A stretch of 64,000 nt of DNA from Pelagicoccus mobilis (lineage in GTDB: Bacteria; Verrucomicrobiota; Verrucomicrobiia; Opitutales; Opitutaceae). The notes under the pieces are model-generated. The model did not search any database. It worked only from the letters and a program-made list of their open reading frames with translations, and had not been told where the DNA came from. The position numbers and the translations under genes are program-made. Of this stretch, positions 6,684 to 14,653 are shown piece after piece; within the stretch, counting starts at the first letter, position 1, and every line of letters starts with the position of its first letter. Where the stretch lies: the NCBI RefSeq assembly GCF_016595505.1, contig NZ_JAENIL010000003.1, forward strand, positions 124,001 to 188,000, read 5' to 3'.

Positions 6684-8243
6684 TCAAAACGAAGTGATGA
6701 CAGTTAGGTGCCCTCCGAAGTCGCTTTCGTTTTCTCCTGTGGCGAGGTTGTCTTCGTCGATGTAGTGGATGCCTCCTGATGTCCGGAGGTTAGAAAATTG
6801 AAAGTTAAGGATTGGCGAGTCTGAGAAATCTAGCTCGAAGAAGAGTTCTAGTGATTGCCCCTCTTTGGGGGCGATGGTGACGGAGTTTGGACCTGCTCCA
6901 TCTCGATTGAGCGAATAGTTGCGGTATTTTGCTCCCCAGAGATCTCCATTCTCTTTCACGATGAAGCCGCCGATGGAGCGCATGATGCCGTCACCGTCCA
7001 TCGCATGCCCGATGGCTTTACCTTTGCGGCGGTAGCCGGACTTGTAGATATGGTGGTTATAGGCTGTGTTAAAATCGCGATTGGGGTGGGATTCGGGGTC
7101 ACGCCGCAAGTAGCCGGCACGGGTATCGGCCCATTCGAAATAAGCCCTCCAGGTAGCGTTTTGTGATTCAAGCTCGCCCCAAGCTTCGATGCCAGCAAGT
7201 AGCATATTAGCATCTGGCAAGAAGCCATCCTCGTCTTCCCCAATCAGTTGAGCGTACTGAGCGATCTTGAAGCCTGGAATTCGAAGTCGATAATCGACTC
7301 CTGCCAGTTGGTTGCCCGGCTCGTTTTCACTGTTGATGCCGTTGACGGCATTGTCTTCCCCAAGGAGCAGCTTTTTGAAGGTGCTCCAGTCCTTGGGGCG
7401 TCCTTCGCCTGCCCATTGCGCAGTCCGGCTCAGACCGATGTCCAAGTTCTTCCATCCAAAGGGGGTGAAGTCGATTCGCATGCCAAAGAGCAAGGCGTCA
7501 GAACCCCAAGGAATAAGAATGGTCTCTGGTTCGCCTTCTTTTCCAGCGTCTGGATTTGGACGTTCTCGTAATGGCTCTTCATTGTCGAGTTGTCCCATGA
7601 AGGTGGTGAAGGTCCACGGGCCGATCCAGTTGAGCCATTTGGTTTTCCAGGCGTCAGGGGAAATGCGGGTCAAGGACACGGCGGGTGCCGGGCGGGCATT
7701 GTTGGAAAGGATCAGTGAGCCATCCCAGCCGGGGCCCCACCAGCGGTCGACCTGATCGAGGGCGAGTGACCAGTTACCAAGGGCGACGGCCAGATAGGAG
7801 CCGTCAAAGCGTAGATCGTCACCGTCGAGTGGGTTGTCGGCGTAGGCTATTGAAATATTTCCAGCGAACCATTCGCTGAGCCATGCTTGTGAGATGGATG
7901 CTTCGAACTGCTCTCGTGGTTGGTGGCCGAAAGAACGAAAAGGGAGTTTGTCTGAAGCGATCGAGAGAGACGTTTCGGTCGGACGGTAGCCTAACTCGCT
8001 TTCGGATCTGTAGATGCTGAGCAGCCTGTTTTGACCGTCTTGGTAGGTTCTCTCGTCGAGTTGGGATTCGCCAAAGGCGTTTCGCCCCATTGGCCATGGC
8101 CAGGTTAATACCGCACTTTCGATCGCTCCAGCATCGCGAAGCAGCTGCATGTCGTGGCGAGTCGTGATCGAGTCCGACTCGATGCGTGGGGAGGCGATCG
8201 CAGTTGATACGATCAAAGGGGTCAGGAAAAGGGATCTGTTCAT
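6684..8243 (-). CDS. Wzi-like capsule assembly outer-membrane protein
   Basis: A 519-residue protein matching the Caps_assemb_Wzi family, which forms an outer-membrane beta-barrel that anchors or organises capsular polysaccharide at the cell surface. The start is placed at ATG 8243, where the signal peptide MNRSLFLTPLIVSTAIASP begins. An in-frame extension further upstream reads through a dispersed repeat and is unlikely to be coding. Diagnostic segments are DRWWGPGWDGSLILSNN (about residues 165-180), GMRIDFTPFGWKNLDIGLSR, and a strand-rich C terminus ending in phenylalanine. It is encoded on the same strand as the export and chain-length genes. A decayed second copy of its core lies at about 5.7 kb. 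Confidence 0.85.
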   Translation of the reverse strand: MNRSLFLTPLIVSTAIASPRIESDSITTRHDMQLLRDAGAIESAVLTWPWPMGRNAFGESQLDERTYQDGQNRLLSIYRSESELGYRPTETSLSIASDKLPFRSFGHQPREQFEASISQAWLSEWFAGNISIAYADNPLDGDDLRFDGSYLAVALGNWSLALDQVDRWWGPGWDGSLILSNNARPAPAVSLTRISPDAWKTKWLNWIGPWTFTTFMGQLDNEEPLRERPNPDAGKEGEPETILIPWGSDALLFGMRIDFTPFGWKNLDIGLSRTAQWAGEGRPKDWSTFKKLLLGEDNAVNGINSENEPGNQLAGVDYRLRIPGFKIAQYAQLIGEDEDGFLPDANMLLAGIEAWGELESQNATWRAYFEWADTRAGYLRRDPESHPNRDFNTAYNHHIYKSGYRRKGKAIGHAMDGDGIMRSIGGFIVKENGDLWGAKYRNYSLNRDGAGPNSVTIAPKEGQSLELFFELDFSDSPILNFQFSNLRTSGGIHYIDEDNLATGENESDFGGHLTVITSF

Positions 8244-8262
8244 GCGTGAATTCGGGGAGGAA

Positions 8263-8300
8263 CTAACCGCGGAATACGCGGAGGCTGCAAAGTTTTTTTG
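8263..8300 (+). repeat. Nonamer-type repeat 5' of the wzi-like gene
   Basis: AACCGCGGAATACGCGG followed by AGGCTGCAAAG and a T-run. It sits about 20 nt upstream of the wzi-like start codon, in the same relative orientation as at the export gene and fcl. Confidence 0.7.
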
Positions 8301-8426
8301 GTTCTTCTTGTGGTCTTGGTGGGGGCTGTGAAAAGACGCGAATCTACGCAAATGGGTAGCGGTGAAAAAGGGTGGGTATTGTCTTCGGGTTAGCCTGATG
8401 CCGCGAAGCGGGACCTATTCGGCCAG

Positions 8427-8468
8427 AGCCGACTTGACGATTCTTGAGAGTTGAGTGTCAGGTCGGCT
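8427..8468. repeat. Imperfect hairpin between the sugar epimerase and wzi genes
   Basis: Twelve-base arms with one mismatch (AGCCGACTTGAC / GTCAGGTCGGCT) and an 18-nt loop. There is no T-run, so it is not a clear intrinsic terminator. Confidence 0.45.
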
Positions 8469-8609
8469 TTGCCTCATAGGCGCTGCGCAGTTAGGTTTGG
8501 TTTTCAAGGAACTACCATTCGCTAGAGGTGCGCGATTGACTTTTGATGTTTGACCCCTTCTGCCAAACCCGTGGCTATTGAGGTCGCTGGGCGGTTGGAA
8601 TTTGCGATT

Positions 8610-9566
8610 TTACGACTTAAACTCGTGTTCGATTGTTCTCTTCAGTCCTTCTCCCAAGCTCACGGGAGCTTTGAATCCCGTCTTTTCGATTGATGTATCA
8701 AAGAGAGTGTCAGAGCAGAATTTTTTGACCCGTATCGAGCTGATGGGAAGTTTCTTGCCGGTGACTTTTGCTAGTATATCGAAGCAGTATCCAGCGAGGA
8801 TTCCAAGTGCATAGGGCAGTCGGAATTTTGCTTTTTCAGGCAAGCCGAGAGCGTTGTGAACGTTAGCGAGGAGCTCGTTCATAGAGAAGTCGGGTTTGTC
8901 GACGTAATTGTAAGTATGGATGCCAGGGGTGAACGATAGCGAGTGTCGGATGAAGGCTGCAACGTTTTCTACATAGGCCATCGATTTTTGGTTGTGGCCG
9001 TTGCCTATCATTGCGAACTTCCCGGATGCGATTTGCTTCAGTAGGTTATATACGTTGCCTCTATTGTTTTCTCCAAAAACGACTGTGGGTCGTATTATCA
9101 CGAGCGTCCTCTTGTTCGGAGCCTCCTCTTGCCATTCGCGAAATAACTTCTCCGCTTCCCATTTCGTACGGCCATAGTCGTTAAATGGGTTGATTGCCCC
9201 GTTTTCATCAGTTCCCTTAGGTGCGAAACCATAGACGGCGACGGAACTGGTAAATATAATTTTTTTGCAGTCTTTTCTACGGGCGACTTCGCATATGTTA
9301 CGTGCCCCGTCGACATTCACCTCATCGTATAGTGATCTAGGTGTTACGTCATCTCTGTGTTCAGCTGCTAAATTGACTATTGTGCTTTCTCTGTCTATAT
9401 TAGCAGAAAGCTCTTCGAAGTCGCGAACGTCGCATGGTTGCCAGCTATTTGGATAATTAAGGCTTTGCCTAGTATCTAGTATTTTTATCGTGTTTGCTTT
9501 TGCATGAATTGCTTTTGCAAGTCGTGAACCAATGAACCCGCTTCCCCCGATTAGTGATATTTGCAT
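8610..9566 (-). CDS. NAD(P)-dependent sugar-nucleotide epimerase/dehydratase (extended SDR)
   Basis: A 318-residue extended short-chain dehydrogenase. It has the Rossmann signature GGSGFIG (residues 7-13), the active-site serine region FTSSVAVYG (about 105-113), and the catalytic pair Y131/K135 in DYGRTK. It resembles GalE/WbpP-like enzymes that act on UDP-sugars. The substrate cannot be fixed by eye. It is the last gene of the AT-rich polysaccharide block, 6 nt downstream of a glycosyltransferase, and probably supplies a sugar nucleotide for the repeat unit. Confidence 0.85.
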   Translation of the reverse strand: MQISLIGGSGFIGSRLAKAIHAKANTIKILDTRQSLNYPNSWQPCDVRDFEELSANIDRESTIVNLAAEHRDDVTPRSLYDEVNVDGARNICEVARRKDCKKIIFTSSVAVYGFAPKGTDENGAINPFNDYGRTKWEAEKLFREWQEEAPNKRTLVIIRPTVVFGENNRGNVYNLLKQIASGKFAMIGNGHNQKSMAYVENVAAFIRHSLSFTPGIHTYNYVDKPDFSMNELLANVHNALGLPEKAKFRLPYALGILAGYCFDILAKVTGKKLPISSIRVKKFCSDTLFDTSIEKTGFKAPVSLGEGLKRTIEHEFKS

Positions 9567-9572
9567 GTTATT

Positions 9573-10313
9573 CTATTTTCTACTGAATTGAAGGGTCTTG
9601 CGGAGGACCTTTTTGATTACAAATATCGTTCCTCCGTTTTTGAAAACATCGTTATATGATTTTCTGGATTCGATCCAACCGGTAATGTATGCGTTCATAC
9701 TGTTAGTGCTTTCTCCGCCGTGAAGCATGAGTGTTGTTGTATGTGGGTAGTAGGCTCCTTGGACTCGGAGATTGTTGAATAGTAGGAGTTGTTGCTTTAG
9801 ATCTGAGGAGATTTTAAGGTTTGGATCGAACGTGGGTTTTAGTTTTTCGAGAGTGCTTCGGCGTATGAATAAGGCTGGGTGCGGGATCTGCTTGGACTTG
9901 AAATTTGAAGCATCAACATTGCCAGTCTTCCAGTGCCGAATAATCCTCCCGTTGCTGTTGATGATCTTTATATTACCGTAGACTAAGTCGCAGTTGGAGT
10001 TGGAGAATTCCTTTTCGATCTCCGACAAAATGTCGCAATGGGCATATTGGTCATCCGAGTTCAGGAATGCTACGATGTCGCCAGTTGCGTGTTCGAACCC
10101 TTGGTTCATTCCGTCGTACACGCCACGATCGCATTTGGAAATTACTTTAACATCTGGATTGTAAGATTTTGCGATTTTAATCGTGTTGTCGTCGGAAATC
10201 GCATCTTTGACGATGTGTTCTACTCTAACATTTCTTTGATTCTTAACAGACTCGATGGTCTTGTGTATCGTCTTCTCGCTGTTTTTTGCTGCGGTTATGA
10301 TTGAAAAGAGCAC
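9573..10313 (-). CDS. Family 2 glycosyltransferase (WcaE-like)
   Basis: A 246-residue GT-A glycosyltransferase. The N-terminal FSIITAAKNSEKTI, the VKDAISDDNT segment (about 36-44), the CDRGVYDGMNQG motif (61-72) and the metal-binding NSDD (85-88) are typical of GT2 enzymes related to colanic-acid WcaE. The start codon is GTG. It probably adds one sugar of the repeat unit on the cytoplasmic side of the membrane. The gene lies between a GT4-like gene and the sugar epimerase, all on the minus strand. Confidence 0.85.
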   Translation of the reverse strand: MLFSIITAAKNSEKTIHKTIESVKNQRNVRVEHIVKDAISDDNTIKIAKSYNPDVKVISKCDRGVYDGMNQGFEHATGDIVAFLNSDDQYAHCDILSEIEKEFSNSNCDLVYGNIKIINSNGRIIRHWKTGNVDASNFKSKQIPHPALFIRRSTLEKLKPTFDPNLKISSDLKQQLLLFNNLRVQGAYYPHTTTLMLHGGESTNSMNAYITGWIESRKSYNDVFKNGGTIFVIKKVLRKTLQFSRK

Positions 10314-10382
10314 TTTCGGAAGTTGGGTTACTGTTTTTTTGGCTGAGAAGTATTGGATGCATGCTTAAGCGTGCCTGTTCGA

Positions 10383-11360
10383 TTAGTGATCGAGCTTTGA
10401 AGCGATATTTCTTGCTACTTCTTTCCAAGCAAATCTGGAAGTTAGATCTAGTCTGCTTTTTGTGATTCTGTCTTCGTTTGTCGCTCCGATGGAGGCTTCT
10501 GTTTTGTTGAAAAACGAGATAGCTTCATTGATGGAATTCACGTGTTTAAATCTTGAATAGTGCGGATTGATCCAGTCTATCTCGCTGGAAAGGTCGGAAA
10601 AGGAGGCAATAGTGTCCCCGTTGTAAAGGTGTTCCATCAGTTTCAACTTAAAACCAGACAGGAATTTGTCTTCGATGATTGCTGGAGATGGATTGCCAAA
10701 GTTGTCGGAGATTACTTCCAGCTTCGCGTTTTTTAGGTATTTGTGATCTGAACGACTTAGCTTTGAAGCTCGCTTGGGTAGCCAATCGTTCGATCCAAGT
10801 GTTTTGATGGAAGTCGCATTGTAATTCAGCGGAAGGTTCTCTTTTTGGGGGATACCTGGGGGGCTTGCGTATATGGGTAGGTCCGGCCAGGTTTCACTCG
10901 CAATCGCTCTTTCTCTCTCGCTTAAAAAGAGGAGTCTTTGAGATGATGCCGCTACGCTGTTAAACAGGTGGGAGGACCCGCACCTGTAGAAAAGCTGAAT
11001 ATCTGGTCTGCTTTTGAAGGAAAAGTGTGAAAACAGATTATGTATGATAAAGAGATCTGGCTTTAGGGTTCGCGAAAAATCCGCCAGCAGCTCGTGGGAT
11101 ACAATCGTGAATTTACTCTTTTGGCTTGTTTTTTTTACATACTCTACCTGCATCTTTTGCCACTTCTTACCCCAGATTGGAATAAATCTACGGCATGGGT
11201 GCGCCAGTTCCAGTGTATTGACACGAATACCGAGCTCATTCAGTGCTTCCGTTAGACGCTTGTCGTATATGGATCGTCCGTCATTGCTGCTTAATGGGAG
11301 GCAGACGTAGGTGATGTCTATTGTTGATGTTGTCAAATGATCTAATTCTAAGCGATTCAA
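10383..11360 (-). CDS. GT-B-type glycosyltransferase (GT4-like, divergent)
   Basis: A 325-residue protein with the layout of a GT4 enzyme. The N-terminal ITYVCLPLSSNDGRSIYDKRLTEALNELG resembles the donor-independent first Rossmann lobe. The segment FSHFSFKSRPDIQLFYRCGSSHLF occupies the middle. A C-terminal segment (residues about 225-300, SGFKLKLMEHLYNGDTIASFSDLSSEID) resembles the nucleotide-binding lobe, where K-x-x-E-x-x-x-x-G is expected. No membrane helices are present. It lies between the ParB-fold gene and the GT2 gene, and the donor and acceptor are unknown. Confidence 0.65.
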   Translation of the reverse strand: MNRLELDHLTTSTIDITYVCLPLSSNDGRSIYDKRLTEALNELGIRVNTLELAHPCRRFIPIWGKKWQKMQVEYVKKTSQKSKFTIVSHELLADFSRTLKPDLFIIHNLFSHFSFKSRPDIQLFYRCGSSHLFNSVAASSQRLLFLSERERAIASETWPDLPIYASPPGIPQKENLPLNYNATSIKTLGSNDWLPKRASKLSRSDHKYLKNAKLEVISDNFGNPSPAIIEDKFLSGFKLKLMEHLYNGDTIASFSDLSSEIDWINPHYSRFKHVNSINEAISFFNKTEASIGATNEDRITKSRLDLTSRFAWKEVARNIASKLDH

Positions 11361-11446
11361 ACTGATTGCTGTATTTGTATGTCAGTCGGTTGGCTTGTTT
11401 ATTTATGTATTGTCTGCTTTTACTGTTCGTTGAGTTCGAGCTTGTG

Positions 11447-12520
11447 TCAGTTGTGGTGATTGTGGCTTTCGTTGAAGGTCTTGAAAACGAACCCCTTGCC
11501 GAAGAGGCGTATTTTTATCCATCGCAAGGTCCTCCACCACCATGTCTGGCGTTTCATTTTTCGTTTGAATGCCGACGTGTAGAAGCGATTTAATCTGAAC
11601 CCAAGGTAGGATTTCATAAAAGAGCATAGGGAGTACTTAAAATTGGTCTCTATATCAAATTCCTTGAGTAGATGCTCTGCTTTTCGGATTTTCTCTGACT
11701 CTTTGAATGTGATGTCGGTTACGATTGCGTCAATTGTGTTTAGCTTAAGTTGCTTGTGTGCTTCGAATCTATGATGTCCGTCGATGATGTAGTGACTGCC
11801 GTCATTTTCAGTGCTCAATATGATAGGAGGTGACTTTATTCCCTCTTTGATTGAAGCAGTGATGGAGTTTATTGAATCGCGATTTGCTTGCCATTTCGGT
11901 CCTTTTCCTTCGAGCCAAGGTGATGTGATTTGCGATATGCGGGTCGGCGTTACTCCCATCGTTTTCGCCTCATAGTTGCTTACTGACTTGTTGGTGTTGA
12001 AGTCTTCTATGAGCCTATCTGGGTGGTGTTCACGATCGTAAGACTGAGTCTTTTCGAAATTCTCAAGTTCTGTAAGTGATTCTGCGAATCCTTTCGCCAT
12101 TTGTTTGAATCGAACTCGATCAAGTGCAATTCTGAAGTCACGATAATGGATGTGGACTTCGTCTGTGACGAAGACGTCTTGTAGTTCGATTGTGAATTCG
12201 TTGCTGAAGTATTCGCTCTTGTTTGGGGTTGGCGAATTTTCAAGGAACTTGAGTTGGCGTTCCTTTCCCCCAGCAATCATTATTGTTGTTGGGTACTTGT
12301 GCTCTTGGTAGCTGGGGTTTTGCTCCAGAAAACTTCTAACATCTTCGGTAGAGCTTTTAATTATGTCTGCGTACTCAAAGTATTCATCCAGTGAAAATAC
12401 AGTTCGAAATTCCCGATGATGAATATGGATATTCTCTGCGAGATCGATGAATAGTCTTGAATGATGCTTTTCTCTGTCTGGTAAGGTCGATTTGTGGAGT
12501 ATTTTTCTAACTGATCCCAT
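11447..12520 (-). CDS. ParB/sulfiredoxin-fold protein with tandem N-terminal HIHxRDFR repeats
   Basis: A 357-residue protein. Two copies of a motif are visible: NIHIHHREFRTVFSLDEYFEY (about 30-50) and EVHIHYRDFRIALDRVRFKQ (about 117-137). Then, at about 215-275, comes a ParB/Srx-type catalytic motif: PPIILS...HYIIDGHHRFEAHKQL, with the GHHR box that in this fold binds nucleotide. The C terminus is basic and aromatic (KMKRQTWWWRTLRW). It starts inside the last codons of the flippase gene (14-nt overlap), so it is part of the same polysaccharide operon. ParB-fold enzymes include CTPases, nucleases and kinases. Modification of a glycan, lipid carrier or assembly protein is possible, but the function is unknown. 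Confidence 0.6.
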   Translation of the reverse strand: MGSVRKILHKSTLPDREKHHSRLFIDLAENIHIHHREFRTVFSLDEYFEYADIIKSSTEDVRSFLEQNPSYQEHKYPTTIMIAGGKERQLKFLENSPTPNKSEYFSNEFTIELQDVFVTDEVHIHYRDFRIALDRVRFKQMAKGFAESLTELENFEKTQSYDREHHPDRLIEDFNTNKSVSNYEAKTMGVTPTRISQITSPWLEGKGPKWQANRDSINSITASIKEGIKSPPIILSTENDGSHYIIDGHHRFEAHKQLKLNTIDAIVTDITFKESEKIRKAEHLLKEFDIETNFKYSLCSFMKSYLGFRLNRFYTSAFKRKMKRQTWWWRTLRWIKIRLFGKGFVFKTFNESHNHHN

Positions 12521-13631
12521 TTTGGTTTCTGTGCCTTTCTAGTGTGATTATTAGTGTCGTGATTAATATATTAAAATTTATAATGTTTATCTTTATTGAT
12601 ATCAATGATAAGTAGGAGCTTATATCGGTCGTAGTTGCTATGTATGCCGCGTAAGCAAGTGTGGTGATGGCGGCTAGGAAACCTAGTTTGGATTTTCCTT
12701 TGCTATATATGTCGTACATTGCAAAGGAAATGCGGATTTGGATTATGCAAGATGTTATAAAACATAATCCTGATGTGATGTGATTAGGGGATGTGTTGAA
12801 AATGATGCTTGCTAGTGATAGTGCGTACAGTGTGAGCGAAGCGGCAATGAGTAGTAGGTTTTTTTTGTTTATCTTGAAGCCTGTTTGGCCATCGCTGATG
12901 GCCTTTTGTCTGAAGACTGTTGCGATGAGGACGAGGGCAGTATTGATTGCCAGGAATATTCTGAAGCTAGTGATTTGTTCTAATCTTAGCAGTTCTTTTG
13001 CGAAAAATATTTCGACGTATGATATTAATATGATGCACTGAGAGTTGAGCCATGCCCATATGGTGTCTTTTTTGAGGATGATGACTCCTTTATGTTGTTT
13101 CGATGTGTAAAGGTGTATCAGGGCGGCTGTTGAAAATAGCAAAATTGTCCACGTTAGGGTAATGTCTAGATCGAGGTTTATAGCAATAACTGTTGCTATT
13201 AGAGCACAGGTCAATGGTGCTAGGTCGGTCAGGTAGCTTAAGTGCAGTTTTTTGATTGCCCACAGTCTGCTATATGAAATTGCGAGTGAGTGTGCGGCTA
13301 TGACGTAAAGAAAAATGGATGTGTTTGAAGGGGTGATTTTCTTAGTGCTAAATATTAGTGGAATACACAAAGAGATCGCTATTGTGATTAATATACTGGA
13401 AGATATGTAGCTTGTTCTTGAGTCAGAATCCTTGGGAGGTTGGTCTTGCAGTTTTATGTGGAGGTTTTGTCTGTAACTGAAAGAGCACCAACCGATGCAT
13501 GCGGTGAAAATGAGGTGGTTGAAGAAAATCTCTTCCGAGTACTTCGAGAAGAAATATGCAATGGCTATTGTTGCTGTGAAGTTGATGCCGGCTGTCAGGA
13601 AGCGGCTAAGGTACGCTGCGTAGCGTGACAG
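12507..13631 (-). CDS. Wzx-like polysaccharide flippase, non-canonical start
   Basis: A multi-spanning, very hydrophobic protein with about 11-12 predicted membrane helices, as expected for an O-antigen/polysaccharide flippase that moves lipid-linked repeat units across the inner membrane. The first standard start codon in frame is TTG at 13370, but the open frame continues upstream without a stop as far as 13757. It encodes a flippase-like N terminus (LSRYAAYLSRFLTAGINFTATIAIAYFF). No ATG, GTG or TTG occurs in that extension. CTG at 13631, just after the upstream stop, is used here; ATA at 13634 is equally possible. From there the product is about 374 residues, slightly short for Wzx. The family assignment rests on topology and context. 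Confidence 0.65.
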   Translation of the reverse strand: MSRYAAYLSRFLTAGINFTATIAIAYFFSKYSEEIFFNHLIFTACIGWCSFSYRQNLHIKLQDQPPKDSDSRTSYISSSILITIAISLCIPLIFSTKKITPSNTSIFLYVIAAHSLAISYSRLWAIKKLHLSYLTDLAPLTCALIATVIAINLDLDITLTWTILLFSTAALIHLYTSKQHKGVIILKKDTIWAWLNSQCIILISYVEIFFAKELLRLEQITSFRIFLAINTALVLIATVFRQKAISDGQTGFKINKKNLLLIAASLTLYALSLASIIFNTSPNHITSGLCFITSCIIQIRISFAMYDIYSKGKSKLGFLAAITTLAYAAYIATTTDISSYLSLISIKINIINFNILITTLIITLERHRNQNGIS

Positions 13632-13635
13632 TATC

Positions 13636-14646
13636 TTATATAGCTTTCTGCGAGATGGTATTAATTTTGACTGGCTGATGATGCGAAGAAGTTTGAATGG
13701 ATTTATCGAAGTGCCTGAATTTCGCTGCGTTGACCGTCCAGGTGTTAGAATTGTTCAGATCGATGTTTAGGGTAGATGCGAACCATGTTACGAAGCATTG
13801 GTAGTCTTTCGGAAATAGGTGGATTACATCGTTCATGAAGGATGTGACGTTGAGGCCAGATGATGCGCATTGGAATAGGTGAGTAGAAAATAGGCCAATT
13901 AGATTGTCGCTATCTTGTTTGCTTTCCTCTATGCCGTTTCTTCTAATGTTTTCTCTGTATTCAGGGCTATCTCGTGGGTGGAACCTAATCTTGGTGCAGT
14001 TGTAGCGTTTAAGGGATTTGCAGATAGTTTCTGTCCAGAACTTGCAGTCTATGTTGTAGTCGATGTAGTAAGGTTGTGAAATATATGTGCAATCGGATGT
14101 GCTGCAGTTATTTTTTCGGTGAGAAAATTCTTGTATGAAGATCGGCGCTGTCGTGTGACGTCCTCTTAATGAATATATGAAACGTCCGCTGAATTCTGCG
14201 ATCTCGTTGCTTGAGGGTGGGACGCCGTAGAGAATCGACTTTATTGTTGATCGTAGCTTGGGTCTTGATCTGTTGAGTGTTGGGATTTGGCTAATGCTTT
14301 CAGGCCGTAGGTAGAACTCAATGTTGTCTGGTACTATTGTTGCTGAGTTGGCATCGATCGATAGCAGTAGTTTCCAAGAGAGTAGGTCTTGGCAGCCGAA
14401 GAAGATGAACTCATTATTTGGTTCTTGAGCGATTTGTTGCAGCAATTTTAGAAATTTTACTTTGAGTAAGAGCTTTCCTCTTATTGGGAGGGGTTCGAAA
14501 AGCGGCAAACAGTGTTTCTCTATAGTCGGAGAAATGCTGTGGGTGTCATTTTCGTTTCCAAAGTAAATCAGCTTGTTGTATTGCCACCTCTGCTTGTTTA
14601 CGGCGGATAGGTGGTATGGGTGGTTTGCTACTACGACAGTTTTCAC
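13636..14646 (-). CDS. Putative glycosyltransferase with sialyltransferase-like HP and S motifs
   Basis: A 336-residue soluble protein that starts VVVANHPYHL. Near residues 215-230 it has IRFHPRDSPEYR (an HP motif), and at about 255-270 THLFQCASSGLN (an S-S motif). These two motifs, in this order and spacing, characterise bacterial sialyltransferases and polysialyltransferases (GT52-like, Pfam polyST), where they contact the CMP-sugar. No CMP-sialic acid synthesis gene lies in this window, so the donor may differ. It overlaps no neighbour and sits 7 nt after the upstream glycosyltransferase. Confidence 0.55.
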   Translation of the reverse strand: MKTVVVANHPYHLSAVNKQRWQYNKLIYFGNENDTHSISPTIEKHCLPLFEPLPIRGKLLLKVKFLKLLQQIAQEPNNEFIFFGCQDLLSWKLLLSIDANSATIVPDNIEFYLRPESISQIPTLNRSRPKLRSTIKSILYGVPPSSNEIAEFSGRFIYSLRGRHTTAPIFIQEFSHRKNNCSTSDCTYISQPYYIDYNIDCKFWTETICKSLKRYNCTKIRFHPRDSPEYRENIRRNGIEESKQDSDNLIGLFSTHLFQCASSGLNVTSFMNDVIHLFPKDYQCFVTWFASTLNIDLNNSNTWTVNAAKFRHFDKSIQTSSHHQPVKINTISQKAI

Positions 14647-14653
14647 TTTTACC

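Larger units (their letters stand above)
8244..8609. other. 366-base gene-free stretch with repeats and hairpins
   Basis: Contains the nonamer repeat upstream of wzi (8263-8300), a TGCCGCGAAGCGGGA hairpin (about 8399-8412) and an imperfect 12-bp stem (AGCCGACTTGAC at 8427-8438 against GTCAGGTCGGCT at 8457-8468). No gene is apparent. Confidence 0.6.

Noticed and set aside
8244-8351. N-terminal extension of the wzi-like gene
   Set aside because: Runs through a dispersed repeat (peptide NFAASAYSAVSSS); the signal peptide begins at ATG 8243.
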